Below are positions 25,942-38,553 of a stretch of DNA of 64,000 nt, one piece after another (position 1 is the stretch's first letter; each line of letters starts with the position of its first letter). Source of the stretch: Raphanus sativus (lineage: Eukaryota > Streptophyta > Magnoliopsida > Brassicales > Brassicaceae); NCBI RefSeq assembly GCF_000801105.2, contig NC_079516.1, positions 44,434,908 to 44,498,907 on the forward strand. The letters run 5' to 3'. Both the position numbers and the translations under genes were made by a program. The notes below the pieces were generated by a model that worked only from the letters and a program-made list of their open reading frames with translations, made no database searches and was not told the DNA's origin.

Positions 25942-28380
25942 TTAACATTGTCTTCTTGTGAATATCATTGATGTCTCTGTGGAGGACATTTGTTAAGCTT
26001 ATGACGTATGTAAAATTAACTTCTGCTTTTGCGTTACATCCGAGTCAAACTCCAAGTTGCACTGCATTTTATATTTTCGACTTGAGCACAAGGACATATC
26101 TGATATACTCAGTGACAAAAATGACAAAAATAATTAACGTGAAATAAAAATAATAATTTTAATGAAATATTTCGTTGAAAATCGTTTGGAAACAGTCCCA
26201 AAATATTAATATGTAAGAAATAAAGTGTCCCTTTGGTAAGAGATATTAGGATGAAAAGTTATTATAAAGAAAATTTTTTTTTATTAAAAATGGATGACTC
26301 ATCCCTGCTGGTGTGCCCCTCCATGTGAGGCTGTATAAAAAAATTAATCCCAAGTCAACACAATGTCTACATTTCACAGTCAGAAGCTTCTTAAAATTAT
26401 GGGAATTTAGTTTCATTAGTAAATTAGTAAAGGACTATATGCTAATCTGTCTATTTTTCTTTTCTATCTATCTGATTGGTCACAACTCACAACAGTGTTT
26501 ATTTTAACGTCAGTCACAATAAGAGTGGTACGCTTCGTCACATTTTTGGTAGAATAAAAGAAACATTAAAAAAAATATTGTATAAACCAAAAGTAATATA
26601 ATATTTTGAAACTTAATTTAATAAAAAATAGAGAACTGAATACCATGACATCTAAAAATATCTTAAATCAATAAAATTTATGAAAATAATATCACAAATG
26701 CTAATATGTATAAATTTTACTATAGAATATTTTATTTAAACACAACAATGTATTATTTATAATATTTTGCAAAATACTAAAATGATAAATGCTAAAATAT
26801 ATTTTTTAAATACATCATGGAAAATATAAATTATCTTAAGAAAATATATTTTCTATAACATAACTAAATAAATTTTAGAAACTGATAATATGCAAACTGT
26901 AATTTTTTAAAAACATATTTGGAAGGATATTCTCTATCTCATTATTTCAGATATTTTACCGAACTCTCGAAAATATATTAGTAAATAATAACAATTAATA
27001 AGAAAGTAATATATATAAAATAAATCATTATATATTAATAATTTCGAATAAGAAGTTTAAACAATAAGATTGTAGATCATATATAACACTAAAATGTTAT
27101 ATATTTAAAAATTCTATGATAATATCAAAGTTATACACTTATATTAGTATTTTGTTGATTATTAAGATTTTCTATAAATATTGATTAATATAAATAATCA
27201 AATATATCATATTATAATTAATTAATTGGTTATACAATGACTTAATAGTAGATAAAATAGTGATTATATTTTAATTGAATAATATGTAAAATAGAAAACA
27301 TTTTTAATAAAATTAATTAATGTATTTTCTAAAAATATTTAAAACTTTTAATAGGATCTTGCTATAACTAAAAGTAAAATTCAAATTTATAGTTAAAATC
27401 GACTTATTATTAATATCTTATGGATTATTAAGATTTTTAAGAAATATTATATATTTATTGATTAATGTTAATAATTAAATATTTCATATTAAATAAATAA
27501 TTAAATAATCATATTGTGACTGATTTATACTATTATTTGAGAAGTGAATTTTTTATGTGTCTTATTCTCTATGATTTTAGATATTTGACTTATGTGAATT
27601 TGTTTATGTGTTATGTTTTTCATGATTTTATATATTTAACTTATTATATAAATATTAAAACAAATTTTATAATAATAGTTTTATATTGTATTTTATATTA
27701 CCTAACTAATTGTAAATTAATATGATAAATTATCAAACTTTTTTTTCTAAACAAGATAATTCTCATATAGATATTTTTTGTTATCAGGAAAATACATCCG
27801 GAAAATACTATTTTCTATTATAAAAGATTAGGACATAGAAAAATTAATAATTAAATATTTAATCAATCAAAAAGTGATTTTGTTTATGTGTTATGTTTTC
27901 CATGATTTTGGGTATTTTTGCTTATTATATAATTAAAAAGGTTATTGAGCTGTTCCTTTTATATTAAATTTTCTTTTACAAAAAAAAAGGTTATTGGTTA
28001 CAAAAAAAAAGGTTATTGAGCAAATTCACTCGATTGCAAACAACAAACTACATTTTCTTTTGTCATACATACGTCATAAGCTAAGCAAGATTAGTAAAAT
28101 CATTCGAGTATATAGCACACGAGGTCTTCGATGAAGAGTTGAAAACAAAACAGTAACTCAGACCCAAAACTCCATAAAACCTCTGCCCCCACATGAGCCA
28201 TTATACTCTTACTCATCATTAATCAATGCTTCAACAACACTCTCCGTAAAGAAACCTCGACACAACCATCTCAACTCAACTTCATTCTCTTTCCAAGTCT
28301 CCACATTCCCCAGAAACACAAAGACAGACACACTTTTAATCAGTGTGATCAGTCTCAAAAAGGGTACAATAAGAAGAACA
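25942..28380. other. AT-rich intergenic DNA upstream of the LRR gene
   Basis: About 2.4 kb of very AT-rich sequence with no supported gene. Short repeated phrases occur, such as TTTATGTGTTATGTTTT(C)CATGATTTT near 27604 and 27884, and AAAAGGTTATTG twice near 27987-28017. The last 200 bp, containing CT-rich patches, are likely promoter and leader of the LRR gene. Confidence 0.4.
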
Positions 28381-29556
28381 ATGAGGAGTAATAAGAAGAA
28401 AGGCAACAACAACTTTAAGCTACTGAGTTTGTTTCTCTTCCTGGGTACATGCGTCGGAGACTACGGCATTGGAGTAGGAATCGGCGAAGGCGGGGTTTTT
28501 GTCGGCGGCAACGGTGGCGGAAACGCTAATTCCGCTCCAAAGCAACAGACAAACCCAGCTTACAGTGCACTTCAATCCTGGAAAACCGCCATTACAGAGG
28601 ACCCATCCGGCGTTCTCAAGACATGGGTCGGCGAAGACGTCTGTTCTTACAAAGGAATCTTCTGCTCGGGCTCATCAGTAACCGCCATAGATCTAAACAA
28701 AGCCAACCTCAAAGGCGTCATCGTCAAAGACCTCTCACTTCTCTCCGATTTAACCATCCTCCATCTCAACACCAACAGATTCTCCGGTCAGATCCCAGAT
28801 TCCCTCAGAGCCTTATCTTCTCTCCAAGAACTCGATCTCAGCAACAACGGATTCTCAGGCCCTTTCCCTCAAGTCACGCTCTACATCCCTAACCTCGTCT
28901 ACTTAGATCTCCGGTTCAACGCCTTCACCGGTTCGATCCCGGTTAGTCTATTCAACAAACAATTAGACGCGATTCTTCTCAACAACAACGGATTCACCGG
29001 AGAAATCCCCGGAAACCTCGGATCCTCGTCTGCTTCGCTGATTAATTTAGCGAACAACAAGTTATCCGGCGAGATTCCGACGAGTTTCGGCATTTCCGGT
29101 TCGAAATTAAAAGAGGTTCTGTTCTTGAATAACCAGCTAACCGGTTGTATACCGGAATCGATCGGTTTGTTTTCCGACATCGAGGTCCTCGACGTTAGTT
29201 TCAACTCCTTGATGGGCCACGTCCCCGACACGATCTCTTGCCTGTCGGAGATCGAGGTTCTGAACCTCGGGCACAACAAATTCTCCGGCGATCTTCCCGA
29301 TTTGCTCTGCTCTTTGAGGAACCTGATGAATCTCACCGTCGCTTTCAACTTCTTCTCCGGGTTCAGCTCGGAGTGTTCGAGGATCAGCTTCGGGTTTGAC
29401 TTCGCCGGGAACTGTATCCCCGGCAAGGGTTATCAGCGGCCGCAGCCTGACTGCTCGGTGATCCCCGGCGGCTCGTTGAGTTGCCTCAGGATTCCTGCGC
29501 AGCCGCTGACGTGTGCCGCGATCCTGGGGCTGAGAGCGACTTCGTTGACTCCATGA
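28381..29556 (+). CDS. Secreted leucine-rich repeat protein (LRX-like without extensin tail)
   Basis: Intron-less gene of 391 codons from the ATG at 28381; an in-frame ATG at 28345 would add 12 residues. I prefer 28381 because the hydrophobic stretch KLLSLFLFLGTCVG then lies close to the N-terminus as a signal peptide. A glycine-rich stretch is followed by an LRRNT cap (ALQSWKTAI ... DVCSYKGIFC) and about ten plant-type LRRs with LxxLDLSNNxFSGxFP spacing. A cysteine-containing C-terminal cap follows, and the protein then stops without an extensin Ser-Pro repeat, transmembrane segment or kinase. It is therefore probably an apoplastic or cell-wall LRR protein resembling the head of LRX/PEX proteins. 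Position next to the profilin pair fits Arabidopsis At2g19780 (from memory). Its GC content is distinctly higher than its surroundings. Confidence 0.9.
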   Translation: MRSNKKKGNNNFKLLSLFLFLGTCVGDYGIGVGIGEGGVFVGGNGGGNANSAPKQQTNPAYSALQSWKTAITEDPSGVLKTWVGEDVCSYKGIFCSGSSVTAIDLNKANLKGVIVKDLSLLSDLTILHLNTNRFSGQIPDSLRALSSLQELDLSNNGFSGPFPQVTLYIPNLVYLDLRFNAFTGSIPVSLFNKQLDAILLNNNGFTGEIPGNLGSSSASLINLANNKLSGEIPTSFGISGSKLKEVLFLNNQLTGCIPESIGLFSDIEVLDVSFNSLMGHVPDTISCLSEIEVLNLGHNKFSGDLPDLLCSLRNLMNLTVAFNFFSGFSSECSRISFGFDFAGNCIPGKGYQRPQPDCSVIPGGSLSCLRIPAQPLTCAAILGLRATSLTP

Positions 29557-30829
29557 AAATATATAAAGTTTGAAGCTTTTTGTTTCTCTTTGCTGTTGCA
29601 AGATTTGTTATGCTTTGTGACTTTTTATTATGATAGAAAATGCCAAAAAATGGGGTTTATCAGTTAATTATTAATCATGTGATTTAGTATTTTCTATGAT
29701 TGATTACTTACTAGAAGTTTATATCTGATTCTCTATTTTGTTGTCTTCTACTCGGATCTTTCTGACAGGAACTAGAACAAAAAAAATATTGCTAAGGACA
29801 TTTTTTATAGTTAAACCTTAAAAGATATCCAAAATCTCCTGCAAAATTCGAAATATCTGAAATGTCAATAATACGTAGAAATATCAAAAAAAGTCTGCAG
29901 GAAAAAAAAATTATACCTGAAATATTATAAATATATCCATAATACTTAAATTTTTTGGAGGGTATGAAATTGGTTTTTATGCCCGACTCTGCTGTTTGAC
30001 CCGAAAAAGCAAACGTTTGCTGGATCGAATTTATTACAAGAGCAACATTATTACAAGGTTCTTGTTGTTTTTAGCTTTACGGAAAACACAACCGAAAAAT
30101 CCTAATCATCAAAAAACTGATCTTTAATAAATACAAGGTCATCTTATTGTTGGTTCAAATCTGGTCCCCATCTTGCCTAACCCAATAAAGAATTTTACAA
30201 TAAGCAACATGGCAAAGAGCACTAAGAATTCAAGTTACATCTTTTCTGTTTTTCAGGCTGGTGTTTAGGACCCTCAAATTTATATTTAGACAGTCTTTGA
30301 CTCTGTTAAACAAAAGAATCATTTTGGTCGGGGAAAAGCTGTTTACTTTTCTGATGAACAGCTGTTCTTTAGAAAAACATGATAAAAATGACTCTGGAAC
30401 AATGGAAGTAGTATTTTTTTTCTCTTCACAGTGGAAGTACAATATGAACTCTATAATTTGATACTAGATAAATTAATAAATTTTTATAGTTTCAAGTTGA
30501 AAGATCAGAATATAATACAAATCAATAAATAATTAAATAATAATTTTCTATAATATCTTATATAAATATATGGTTTCATTAAAATTATAAATTAATAACT
30601 ATATATATTTTATATAATTATAAATAAATCATTGTATTGTTTGTTATATATTCATAATTTAAATGTCTCTACATTTTAACACTTTTCAAAAGATATATTT
30701 TTTGATGATATTTAGTAAAATTATATCTAAAATCATTTTTAACTTCTATAAAATATATTTTATATACATAAAAATATAGCTAAAACAATATGAAAGGCGA
30801 ACTGTTTTTATACATAACAAAATCAGTTA
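29557..30829. other. 3' flank of the LRR gene and AT-rich DNA
   Basis: Non-coding. No element with clear ends was seen; short open frames around 30230-30461 overlap on both strands and look random. Confidence 0.4.
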
Positions 30830-31096
30830 GGGGTGATTGGTTGTGGTTGTGAGTGCTCTAAAAAACCAAAATTTAGTTTAGAACCATATATGTCAACCAA
30901 TTAATCTTTCATTTCATTAGAAAACCTACAGCAAAAAAAACTCTAGAGAATTAAAAAAATGACTGTACAGAGCTTTATTTTCAGAGCAAATAATTAATGA
31001 TTTAGAAAGGTACTGTAATAAAAGCTAAAACAAATAAATCTACATATACAATTCTAGGGCTAAAAATATAAAGCTACAGTCTTTACCAATCATTTC
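30830..31096. mobile_element. Probable MITE with GGGGTGATTGGTT-type ends
   Basis: The left end reads GGGGTGATTGGTTGTGG and the right end, on the other strand, GAAATGATTGGTAAAG, giving a short imperfect inverted repeat. The interior carries CTACAG- and TTTAGAA-type motifs. Sequence just outside both ends is similar (ACATAACAAAATCAGTTAG and, slightly further out, ATATAACAAAATCAACTAG). The family is uncertain; a hAT-type MITE is my guess. Confidence 0.4.
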
Positions 31097-31444
31097 ATAT
31101 ATATAACATTTTTATTTTTTGTGCATATAACAAAATCAACTAGTTTTTCTATTTTTTGTTTTTAAAATATATTCTAAAATAATTTTTTAGATTAATAACT
31201 CTATAAATTTAATAAAATTTTATATTCATAATATTAATTAATAGAGTTTTTGCTATAATCTCTTATATATGGCTTGTTTTCTGAGTGCTTGTACACGGAA
31301 GAATGCTGAGTAGCCTGTCTAGAAATAAAACTACTCGGCTTACAGTACACAACACATTGGGACATTACCATGGAAGTGTTTGTTGATTCTCCACTAGACA
31401 AGTTGCAGCCTTTTCTATTATGTTATGTATATCAAGAATCCACT

Positions 31445-31565
31445 TTATTTGACTGGAAAAGGAACATGACGATGCATAGCGAGCCTCCAAGTCAACCCAC
31501 CAACCTTGTCCAATACATCGATAGACACGTTTAGAATCGACTCATTTTCCTTCAGAAGCCTAAAG
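31445..31565 (-). pseudogene. Possible coding relic, unrecognised
   Basis: A GC-richer island in AT-rich DNA. On the minus strand one frame reads LLKENESILNVSIDVLDKV, then GGLTWRLAMHRHVPFPVK and a stop, about 37 residues of protein-like sequence. There is no start codon nearby and the frame is closed upstream. I do not recognise the family. It could be a fragment of a lost gene or of a transposon. Confidence 0.25.
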
Positions 31566-32115
31566 GCGTTACGTTAGGGGGTGGCGGGTAGCTTGGTTTG
31601 CTTCTCTTTGAAGTGAACTGAAGTAAAGATGTTCTTAAAATCAATATCTATAGGGTAATATTTTTTAAAAAGCCAAAAACAGTCACACTTAATGTACATA
31701 TTTTTAGTATAGATTGCATCTAGATACTTTTTGTAACTCACAAAATTGTATTTAGAAACTAAAAAGCGTATTTCAATTGATTTTTTTTTTTTAAAGTGTG
31801 TTCCGCAGATTTTACAATATCAAGGTTGATCCATATAATTCAAATGATTAATAGTCTAGTGATACATGAAGTTCATCATCTTTACTTTGTTTTCAAGCTG
31901 ACGAACTCATCCGATCAATGCAGTCTCAAATTATTGATGGACATTAAAAAAATATTAATGATATATATATATTTAACGGTATAATCAATTAGTTTTAAAA
32001 GTTTATAATTCTATTTATACATATATACCATCTCTTTTAGAATTATAACCACTAATTTAATAATATAATTTAAATTTTAGACTAAAATTTATATATTTAT
32101 TTTTGAAAATTTATT

Positions 32116-32928
32116 TTATTTTAAGTTTTGGACCCTGTTCCAAAAGCAAGAAACATGCTCTGCATCCAATGCATTGTATGAGGAACATCCATTTCTCGGA
32201 GAGGTTTTGAGCTTTTCTTTCAAAACAATTGCTCTCTCCCTCATCCCTGCACCTTCTTCATCCACAATCAACCTCTTCACAACTCTCTCCACCTTTCCAC
32301 TTTCTACTTCACCTTCCAGTTGAATCCTTACTTCCCAAACACTTACTATGTACGCTGTGTTTACCTTCTGCTCGCTTTGAAAAGGCCTACAAATCAGTGG
32401 AACTCCTTCCACAATGCTCTCGAGTGTTGAGTTCCATCCACAGTGGCTCCAGAAACCTCCCACAGCGGGATGTCTTAGTACTTCTATCTGCGGTGCATGT
32501 TTCACAATGTATCCTCTTTCTGAGACAATGTTACTGAATTCATTTGGCAATGTCTCAATTCCGTCTGATCGTGGTCGAATGACCCACATAAAAGGTTGGT
32601 TGCTATTACAAAGTCCCCCAAGCCATCTCCAAAACTTCCTTGGTCTCCATTTGAGCTACGGTTCCCACTCGTATGCATACGACTGACCTCGATTTCTGCT
32701 TGTTTAACCATTCAATGCAGCCCTTGTCCTCTTCCAGTAAACCAGAAAGTGGTGAAGCTGTAACGTGAAGAGGTCCTAATGCGTACACTTCAATTCCAAG
32801 TTCTTATTTCAGCCATGACAAAGATAAACTCTCTAGACAACTTGTCGTGTTAAAGATAACAGCAGAAGCTGTTCTTTTGTTGACTACTTCCACACGGATA
32901 TTCAAAACTGGCTCCACTGGCCCAAACC
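32116..32928 (-). pseudogene. UDP-glycosyltransferase pseudogene (UGT76-like), exon 2 only
   Basis: The minus strand encodes the C-terminal half of a family-1 UDP-glucosyltransferase. The block starts at a splice acceptor at 32928 (FGPVEPVLN, then [16 protein letters not shown]), passes [29 protein letters not shown], and reaches the PSPG box ([40 protein letters not shown]). Defects: a TAA after LSWLK (32806-32804), and an extra G in a run at 32619-32615 that shifts the frame after EMAWG. The first PSPG residue, normally Trp, is His, and exon 1 with the acceptor-binding half is not found upstream. The residues fit the UGT76 subfamily best. Clearly non-functional. Confidence 0.85.
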
Positions 32929-33415
32929 CTGTAAAAGAAAGAAACTAGAGAGATCCAAACTGTGAGCCTGTGACAATCTTCTCACGCTATTACAAAATCA
33001 TGCTCCTAATCTTTTCATTGGTGGTGTTCGAATATCATGACCATATATCCCTATGCCTGTCAATATATATTGTTTGCCAAAAAAAAAATGTTTGTTTGCC
33101 TGCTTAAATCCTTCATGTTCGTTATAATTATAAATAGGAGGAAAATGGCAAGGACACTTGGCGTGCATGGAATTAATGATTAAGCTAGAAGAAAGGCGAG
33201 ACGTGAGTATAATCAATTGAATTTTATGAGCGGCTGAGAATGTGTCTTTAGAATCCAACGGTTCAGACTTGATCTTACGACGTTTCGGTAGCTCCTTAAA
33301 TATCGAGAGACGACAAAGTCACCCGTCAGAGTTGCATTGCACATACATACGTAGAGAGATTAAAAACAAACGAACCGGGAATAGTAGAAAGAAGAACAAG
33401 AAAGAGATCGAAACA
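32929..33415. other. Spacer and promoter of the first profilin
   Basis: No trace of UGT exon 1. TCCTTAAATATCGAGAG at about 33291-33307 is a possible TATA region about 110 bp before the profilin ATG. The purine-rich AGAAAGAAGAACAAGAAAGAG just upstream of the start is presumably leader. Confidence 0.4.
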
Positions 33416-34784
33416 ATGTCGTGGCAAACTTACGTTGATGAGCACTTAATGTGCGATGTCGGTGACGGCCAAGGTCACCACCTCACCGCTGCCGCCATCA
33501 TCGGCCATGACGGTAGCGTTTGGGCTCAGAGCGCTAATTTTCCTCAGGTAATAATATGTCTTCTTCGTGATCGTCCTTGGCCGCATTCTTGAAGATTCCA
33601 ATGTTCATTATCTTAGTCCTTGGCATAGCCTTTTCAAACTATTATCTGTTCTTAATATTTATATTTTAGATCGAAGTTCTGTCAGATTTTCGTGCATAAT
33701 TTTATTTTTCTAATGATTGAAAGAGTGATTGCTTCTTTTTTTTTATTGGCACCCTATGAAACGGAATAGAACAAATAAGTGTTTTCTCCAATATGTTTAT
33801 AAATGAACAGATTACCTTTGTGACTCCAACATGTCTTGCTAGGTACACCAAGTTTACTCTGGGCAAGAATTAATTTAATTGTATCATATCTGATGATTCA
33901 TTCTCTTCAAACAGTTCAAGCCTCAAGAGATGACAGATATCATGAAAGATTTCGATGAGCCGGGTCACCTTGCTCCCACTGGTATGTTTCTTGCAGGACT
34001 AAAGTATATGGTCATCCAAGGCGAGCCTGGTGCAGTCATCCGTGGCAAGAAGGTAAGATTAGGATAATGTTTAATATTTGATAGTCCAATGCTTGTTTTT
34101 GCATAAACATTCTGCATATATATACATATATTTGGAATTTGTTCTTTTAGTTCTATTCTTGAGGTTAGTTTTATTTTCTCATATAATGGAAATGAAAATG
34201 TAGAAATTGCGCTTGAAACAATCGTGTTTTTTTTACTTTTGCATATACATTTAGTACTTTTCACACATATATAAGATAACAACATAAAATATTGAAGAAA
34301 TTAAATTTCACCATGAGAGGAATTGCCTCAACGCAAATGGCCAAATGCGACTCACAAACTTCTGTTTGCGTTTGACGTTTTTACTTTACAAAAATATTTT
34401 GTGAAGCATAGCATGTTATATATTTCAAAAGCAAATCTATATGTATAAAAACGTTCCATTGCAAATGCAAAAGTAAACGCATGAAATGCATTTGAAACAA
34501 TTCAGCCCTAAGATTAGGAGAATCAACTCTTGCAAATATCTGATGTTGAGGAATTAATTTTCAAACTAAAAAACTTTGTTAACGATTGGGACTCGCAAAT
34601 ATTCTTTTCTTTTTCTTTTTGCAAAGATTCTTATTAAAAACTTGTCCAGGGAGCTGGAGGAATAACGATCAAGAAAACAGGACAATCAATGGTGTTTGGT
34701 TTGTACGAAGAACCGGTGACTCCAGGACAATGTAACATGGTCGTCGAGAGGTTGGGTGATTACTTGATCGAACAGGACCTCTGA
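33416..34784 (+). CDS. PRF5: Profilin, pollen-type (PRF5-like)
   Basis: Small G-actin- and poly-proline-binding protein that controls actin assembly in the cytoplasm. Three coding exons, 33416-33547, 33915-34052 and 34650-34784, give 134 aa, the usual profilin length. Hallmarks: start [15 protein letters not shown] (the poly-Pro-binding N-terminus), [16 protein letters not shown], and the phosphoinositide/actin-binding [19 protein letters not shown], ending [12 protein letters not shown]. The extra loop GDGQGHH after MCDV marks the pollen-expressed PRF4/PRF5 class rather than the vegetative class. Its position beside the PRF1-type gene at 38554 fits Arabidopsis PRF5 (At2g19770). An ATG-bounded frame from 33242 to 33592 merely extends exon 1. 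Confidence 0.95.
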
Positions 34785-37403
34785 GCTTTCTAGAATGCTC
34801 CATTGCTGTTATTCAAATCCTTTAAACTATTGTTTCACCTTTGTTTTTCTTTTGGTTGGGTGCATGGGTTTCTTTTTTTTTACTAATTTAATTTTGGTAT
34901 TTCTGGTTTCTACTTAGCAAAGTTTAAAACAAGCCTAAGGTTGCAGATAATAACACAAAAGAAGAAACCTTCATCTTTTTCTTGTTTTTTTTCATTAATT
35001 TTTTTATTTTTATTTAATTTTATTTACATTAAGGGCATTTTAATTCTATTACTACGTATTATCTTTTTAAATCTTATTAAACATATACAGCCATTTATAT
35101 GTACTAATATTATATATTAAGAAACTTTTGAAATATAATTACAAGTCTGGTTATACAAAGTATAATAAATGATAACAAATGCATAAGCATATTTTAATGC
35201 CACTATTTTCTATAAATGCCACTATTTTCTAAATTTCGCACACTGATAATTTTTATGTTACTTTGTTTTATTTATAATTATTAATTTATTATATTTCTTT
35301 TAAGAAATCATTTCTCACTTGTAAGAAATTTACAACTTTTTATTTTTCTTTTATTTTATATTTATATAAATTTATATTTTAAAGTTTTGATTTTCTTATT
35401 TTACTATTTTCTATTTAATAGTTTTACTATTAGGATTAATCTGTTATTAAACTAATTACTAAGAACTTGGTGATGCTCTTAAGCTAATGTATGACACAAC
35501 ACTATGATGATTTAAATTAACAATCAGATTTTTATATATCCGCGCTTGGAAAGTCTGAAATTATTTTTAATTTAACAAACAGGAAAAATTATTTTTATTT
35601 TTTCTTATATTTGAGAATTGGTTTTGTTTGAATTAATGACCGTAATCGTAAAAACATCAATTATACTATTATAGACTATATAATCAAATAATAAAATTCT
35701 AGTGATTTTCATATTTATTTCTGTCAAATTAAGTATATACTGGTCTAACTTTAATACTTTAACTTGTAAAGTTTTATTTTATAAACTAAAATATACTGAA
35801 ACACATAAAATTTAATAGTATACAATATTTATTTTAAGTAACATTATTGAAACACATAAAATTTAATAGTACAAAATATTTATTTTTAAGTAACATTATT
35901 GAAACACATAAAATTTATCGTTTAATCAGTAATTAATTAATTCGAAGTTGATATGAAACTGTTACTCTTAATGAATATTTAAACATTCAAATATTTCTTA
36001 TGGTACAAATCCTAAATAATATGGCAACTAAATATAACACGATGATTGATTATTGGAAGTGATGGGCCAGATGTAAATGCAGTGTTGGGTGTAGCGCAAT
36101 AATGTATGTTCTTTTTTTTTCTTTTCTTTTGCTAAAATAATAATGTATGATTGAGATCTTCAAAAAAAGAGAGAGAATATCCACTCTGTATTTGGAGAGA
36201 AATAGAGAACGGAATGATGGGCACATTCTGGCATCCCTCAACTTCTCCTTTGAATAAAGTATATAGATTGTTTTGCAAATTCTCTGTATAATTTAAGCAA
36301 TATTAATCAGCTAGATAATCAATATTAGTATAGAAAGTATATGGTGATAAAGGATTAATACATTTTTTGACTCTCGCTTAAAAACGCAGAATTAATATTT
36401 TTTGTTGAAAAGATTATTTTACATAATGAAAATTATGAGTTTTATGATTTATTTTATTATTTTAAATATGACTAAATTTTTAAGACTCCAAATAATTATG
36501 ATCTGTATTATGATTTTGTTTATTTAATCCGTTATTAGACTTATTCACACTGATTTTATTTTTAATATTTTAATTTAAATAAAATATTTTATATTTTTAA
36601 TCTGGTCTGCACTGATAAAATTCATTTTTATGTTTTAAACCTTTTAATTTTTTATTAAATATAATTTATATGATATAATTATTTATTATTTTAAATTGAA
36701 CGATTTTAAAAAACTGAGATAATTCAGACTATATTATGGTTTTGTTGATTTAATCATTTGTTATTTGATTTTGATATTATTTTAGTGGTTTGATATAATA
36801 AATATTAAACTAATATAAATAATAATTATGAAATAAATAAGCAATGAGTCTTGATGCTCGTCCGTTTTATGTTCTTTACAATGCTATCGTTTTAATTTAT
36901 TTTAATGGTCAATCTGTTTAGTTTGTTTTTATTATGAATTCAATAAAAGTAGAAGTTTCAGTATTTTCAATATATAACCGTCGACTAATGTATAATTTTG
37001 AGTGAAATGGATTTTGAAATTTTTGGGATTAAGATAGAGAGTCAATAAAAAATAGTTACAGTTATATCAACTCAAAATTATCAACCGGTTATTGTTGGAC
37101 TAAATATATCAACCGGTTATTGTTGGACTAAAGAATCTTAGTATTTATTTTTCTTACCTTAATTAGTTTTATAAAGATTCTCAAATTATTTACATATACC
37201 ATTTTGTGACTCAACTGACTTGTACACTTTTGTTTATATTTTCTTATTTTCCTTTCCTATTTTCCCATTTAAACATTCTACTGATGTTAAAAAAAAGATT
37301 CTACTTTCCTACAATTCTATAGTAAATATACATATACTTAAAAAACTTAAATAACAATTTAAAATAAAAAAATAATAATAGTGGGATATTCCTATATTTG
37401 ATA
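34785..37403. other. AT-rich spacer between the two profilin genes
   Basis: No gene supported. It contains a local triplicated repeat (35797-35920, listed separately) and a 28-bp unit around TATCAACCGGTTATTGTTGG repeated directly at about 37077-37132. The remainder is low-complexity AT-rich DNA. Confidence 0.4.
35797..35920 (+). repeat. Three-copy tandem repeat, period about 51 bp
   Basis: The phrase GAAACACATAAAATTTAATAG starts three times at about 51-bp spacing, joined by TATTTATTTT(T)AAGTAACATTATT. The third copy is incomplete. The array is AT-rich and non-coding. Confidence 0.75.
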
Positions 37404-37662
37404 CTCCCTCTGTATAATTTTAAGTGATGTTTTAGGTTTTTACACAATTATTAAGAAAATACAAAATTTTATGCACTTTATCTTGGTTATATAAAAATCA
37501 CATTAAATAAAACAAGTTTAACCAATAATAAAATAGTATATGATTTTGTAATTGGTTACAAAATTTGAATGACATTTAATTTTACCTAGAATAATGAGAA
37601 CATCACATATTATGAATTAAAATAAAAATTTTAAAACTTAACTTAAAGTGGAACGGACGGAG
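37404..37662. mobile_element. Stowaway-like MITE, copy 2
   Basis: 259 bp bounded by TA on both sides (37402-37403 and 37663-37664). The ends are CTCCCTCTGTATAATTTTAA and, on the other strand, CTCCGTCCGTTCCACTTTAA, a good Stowaway-type terminal repeat. The body is nearly the same as the copy at 25686. Confidence 0.88.
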
Positions 37663-37759
37663 TATATGATTAATTTGCTTTGACAGCCCAAAAACAATAA
37701 TAAAATACGAAAAAGATTAATTTAAAAGCACAAACATTTCATTGTCTTACACGCTCACG

Positions 37760-38471
37760 TAGGGATGGGCGTTCGGGTACCCGTTCGGATTCGGATCGGG
37801 TATTTCGGATTTTCGGGTATTTCGGTATAGGAGTATAAGAGTATAATACCCGTTCGGGTATTTCTGAACTTCGGATCGGGTTCGGGTATTTTTAGTTCGG
37901 GTTCGGTTATTTTGGATCGGGTTCGGATATTTAGATTTTAAAAGAAATAAAAATTAAATTTTCTTTTTAAAAGTTTTTTATATTTAAAAATATAGATTTT
38001 ACTTAACTGATTTTTTTTTCTATTTATAGATTGAATGATTAATAGATTTGGAGATAACATTTCCAAAATAAAAATATTAATTTGGCTATTGTTTTTAAAC
38101 TTTGGATGTAACTTTGGTTAATAAATGAAATAAAAAGTTTAACATGCATTTTAAATGAATATCAAATTATTTTCTCCGTAATTATATATATATATATATA
38201 CTATATGATTTTAAAGTATGTCTAACATCAATATAAATATTTTAAATAAAATGAGAGATGTAAACTAGAAATATAAGGGTAAGTATACACATGTTCGATT
38301 ATTTTCGGATATCCATTCGGGTTCGGGTATTACCCGTTCGGGTTCGGATATCCAATTTCTCCTAACTTAATACCCGTTCGGTATTTTACTACTTCGGTTC
38401 GGATTTCGGTTCGGGTTTTTCGGGTCGGGTTCGGGTGCCACTTCGGATATCGGATAAAGTGCCCACCCCTA
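37760..38471. mobile_element. hAT-type non-autonomous element (712 bp) before profilin 1
   Basis: The ends are TAGGGATGGGC and, inverted, TAGGGGTGGGC. They are flanked by a perfect 8-bp target duplication CGCTCACG (37752-37759 and 38472-38479), the signature of the hAT superfamily. Both terminal parts (37765-37930 and 38300-38460) are arrays of TTCGGGTA / TTCGGGTT / TTCGGATA-like hexamers; the middle is AT-rich. No transposase. The intact duplication shows a fairly recent insertion. The element ends 82 bp upstream of the profilin 1 start codon, so it lies where the promoter should be. Confidence 0.93.
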
Positions 38472-38553
38472 CGCTCACGAAGTCTAATTGAGAGAGAGAG
38501 AGAAGCAGAGAAGTCTTTCACCAAGTCGTGAGGAGAAGAAGAAGAAGAAGAAG

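Noticed and set aside
28899..29601. Two long minus-strand frames (154 and 175 codons)
   Set aside because: They are shadows of the GC-rich LRR gene on the opposite strand, whose plus-strand product is unmistakable.
35797..35920. Regular repeats that could suggest a CRISPR-like array
   Set aside because: Adjacent 51-bp tandem copies without unique spacers in a plant genome; an ordinary minisatellite.
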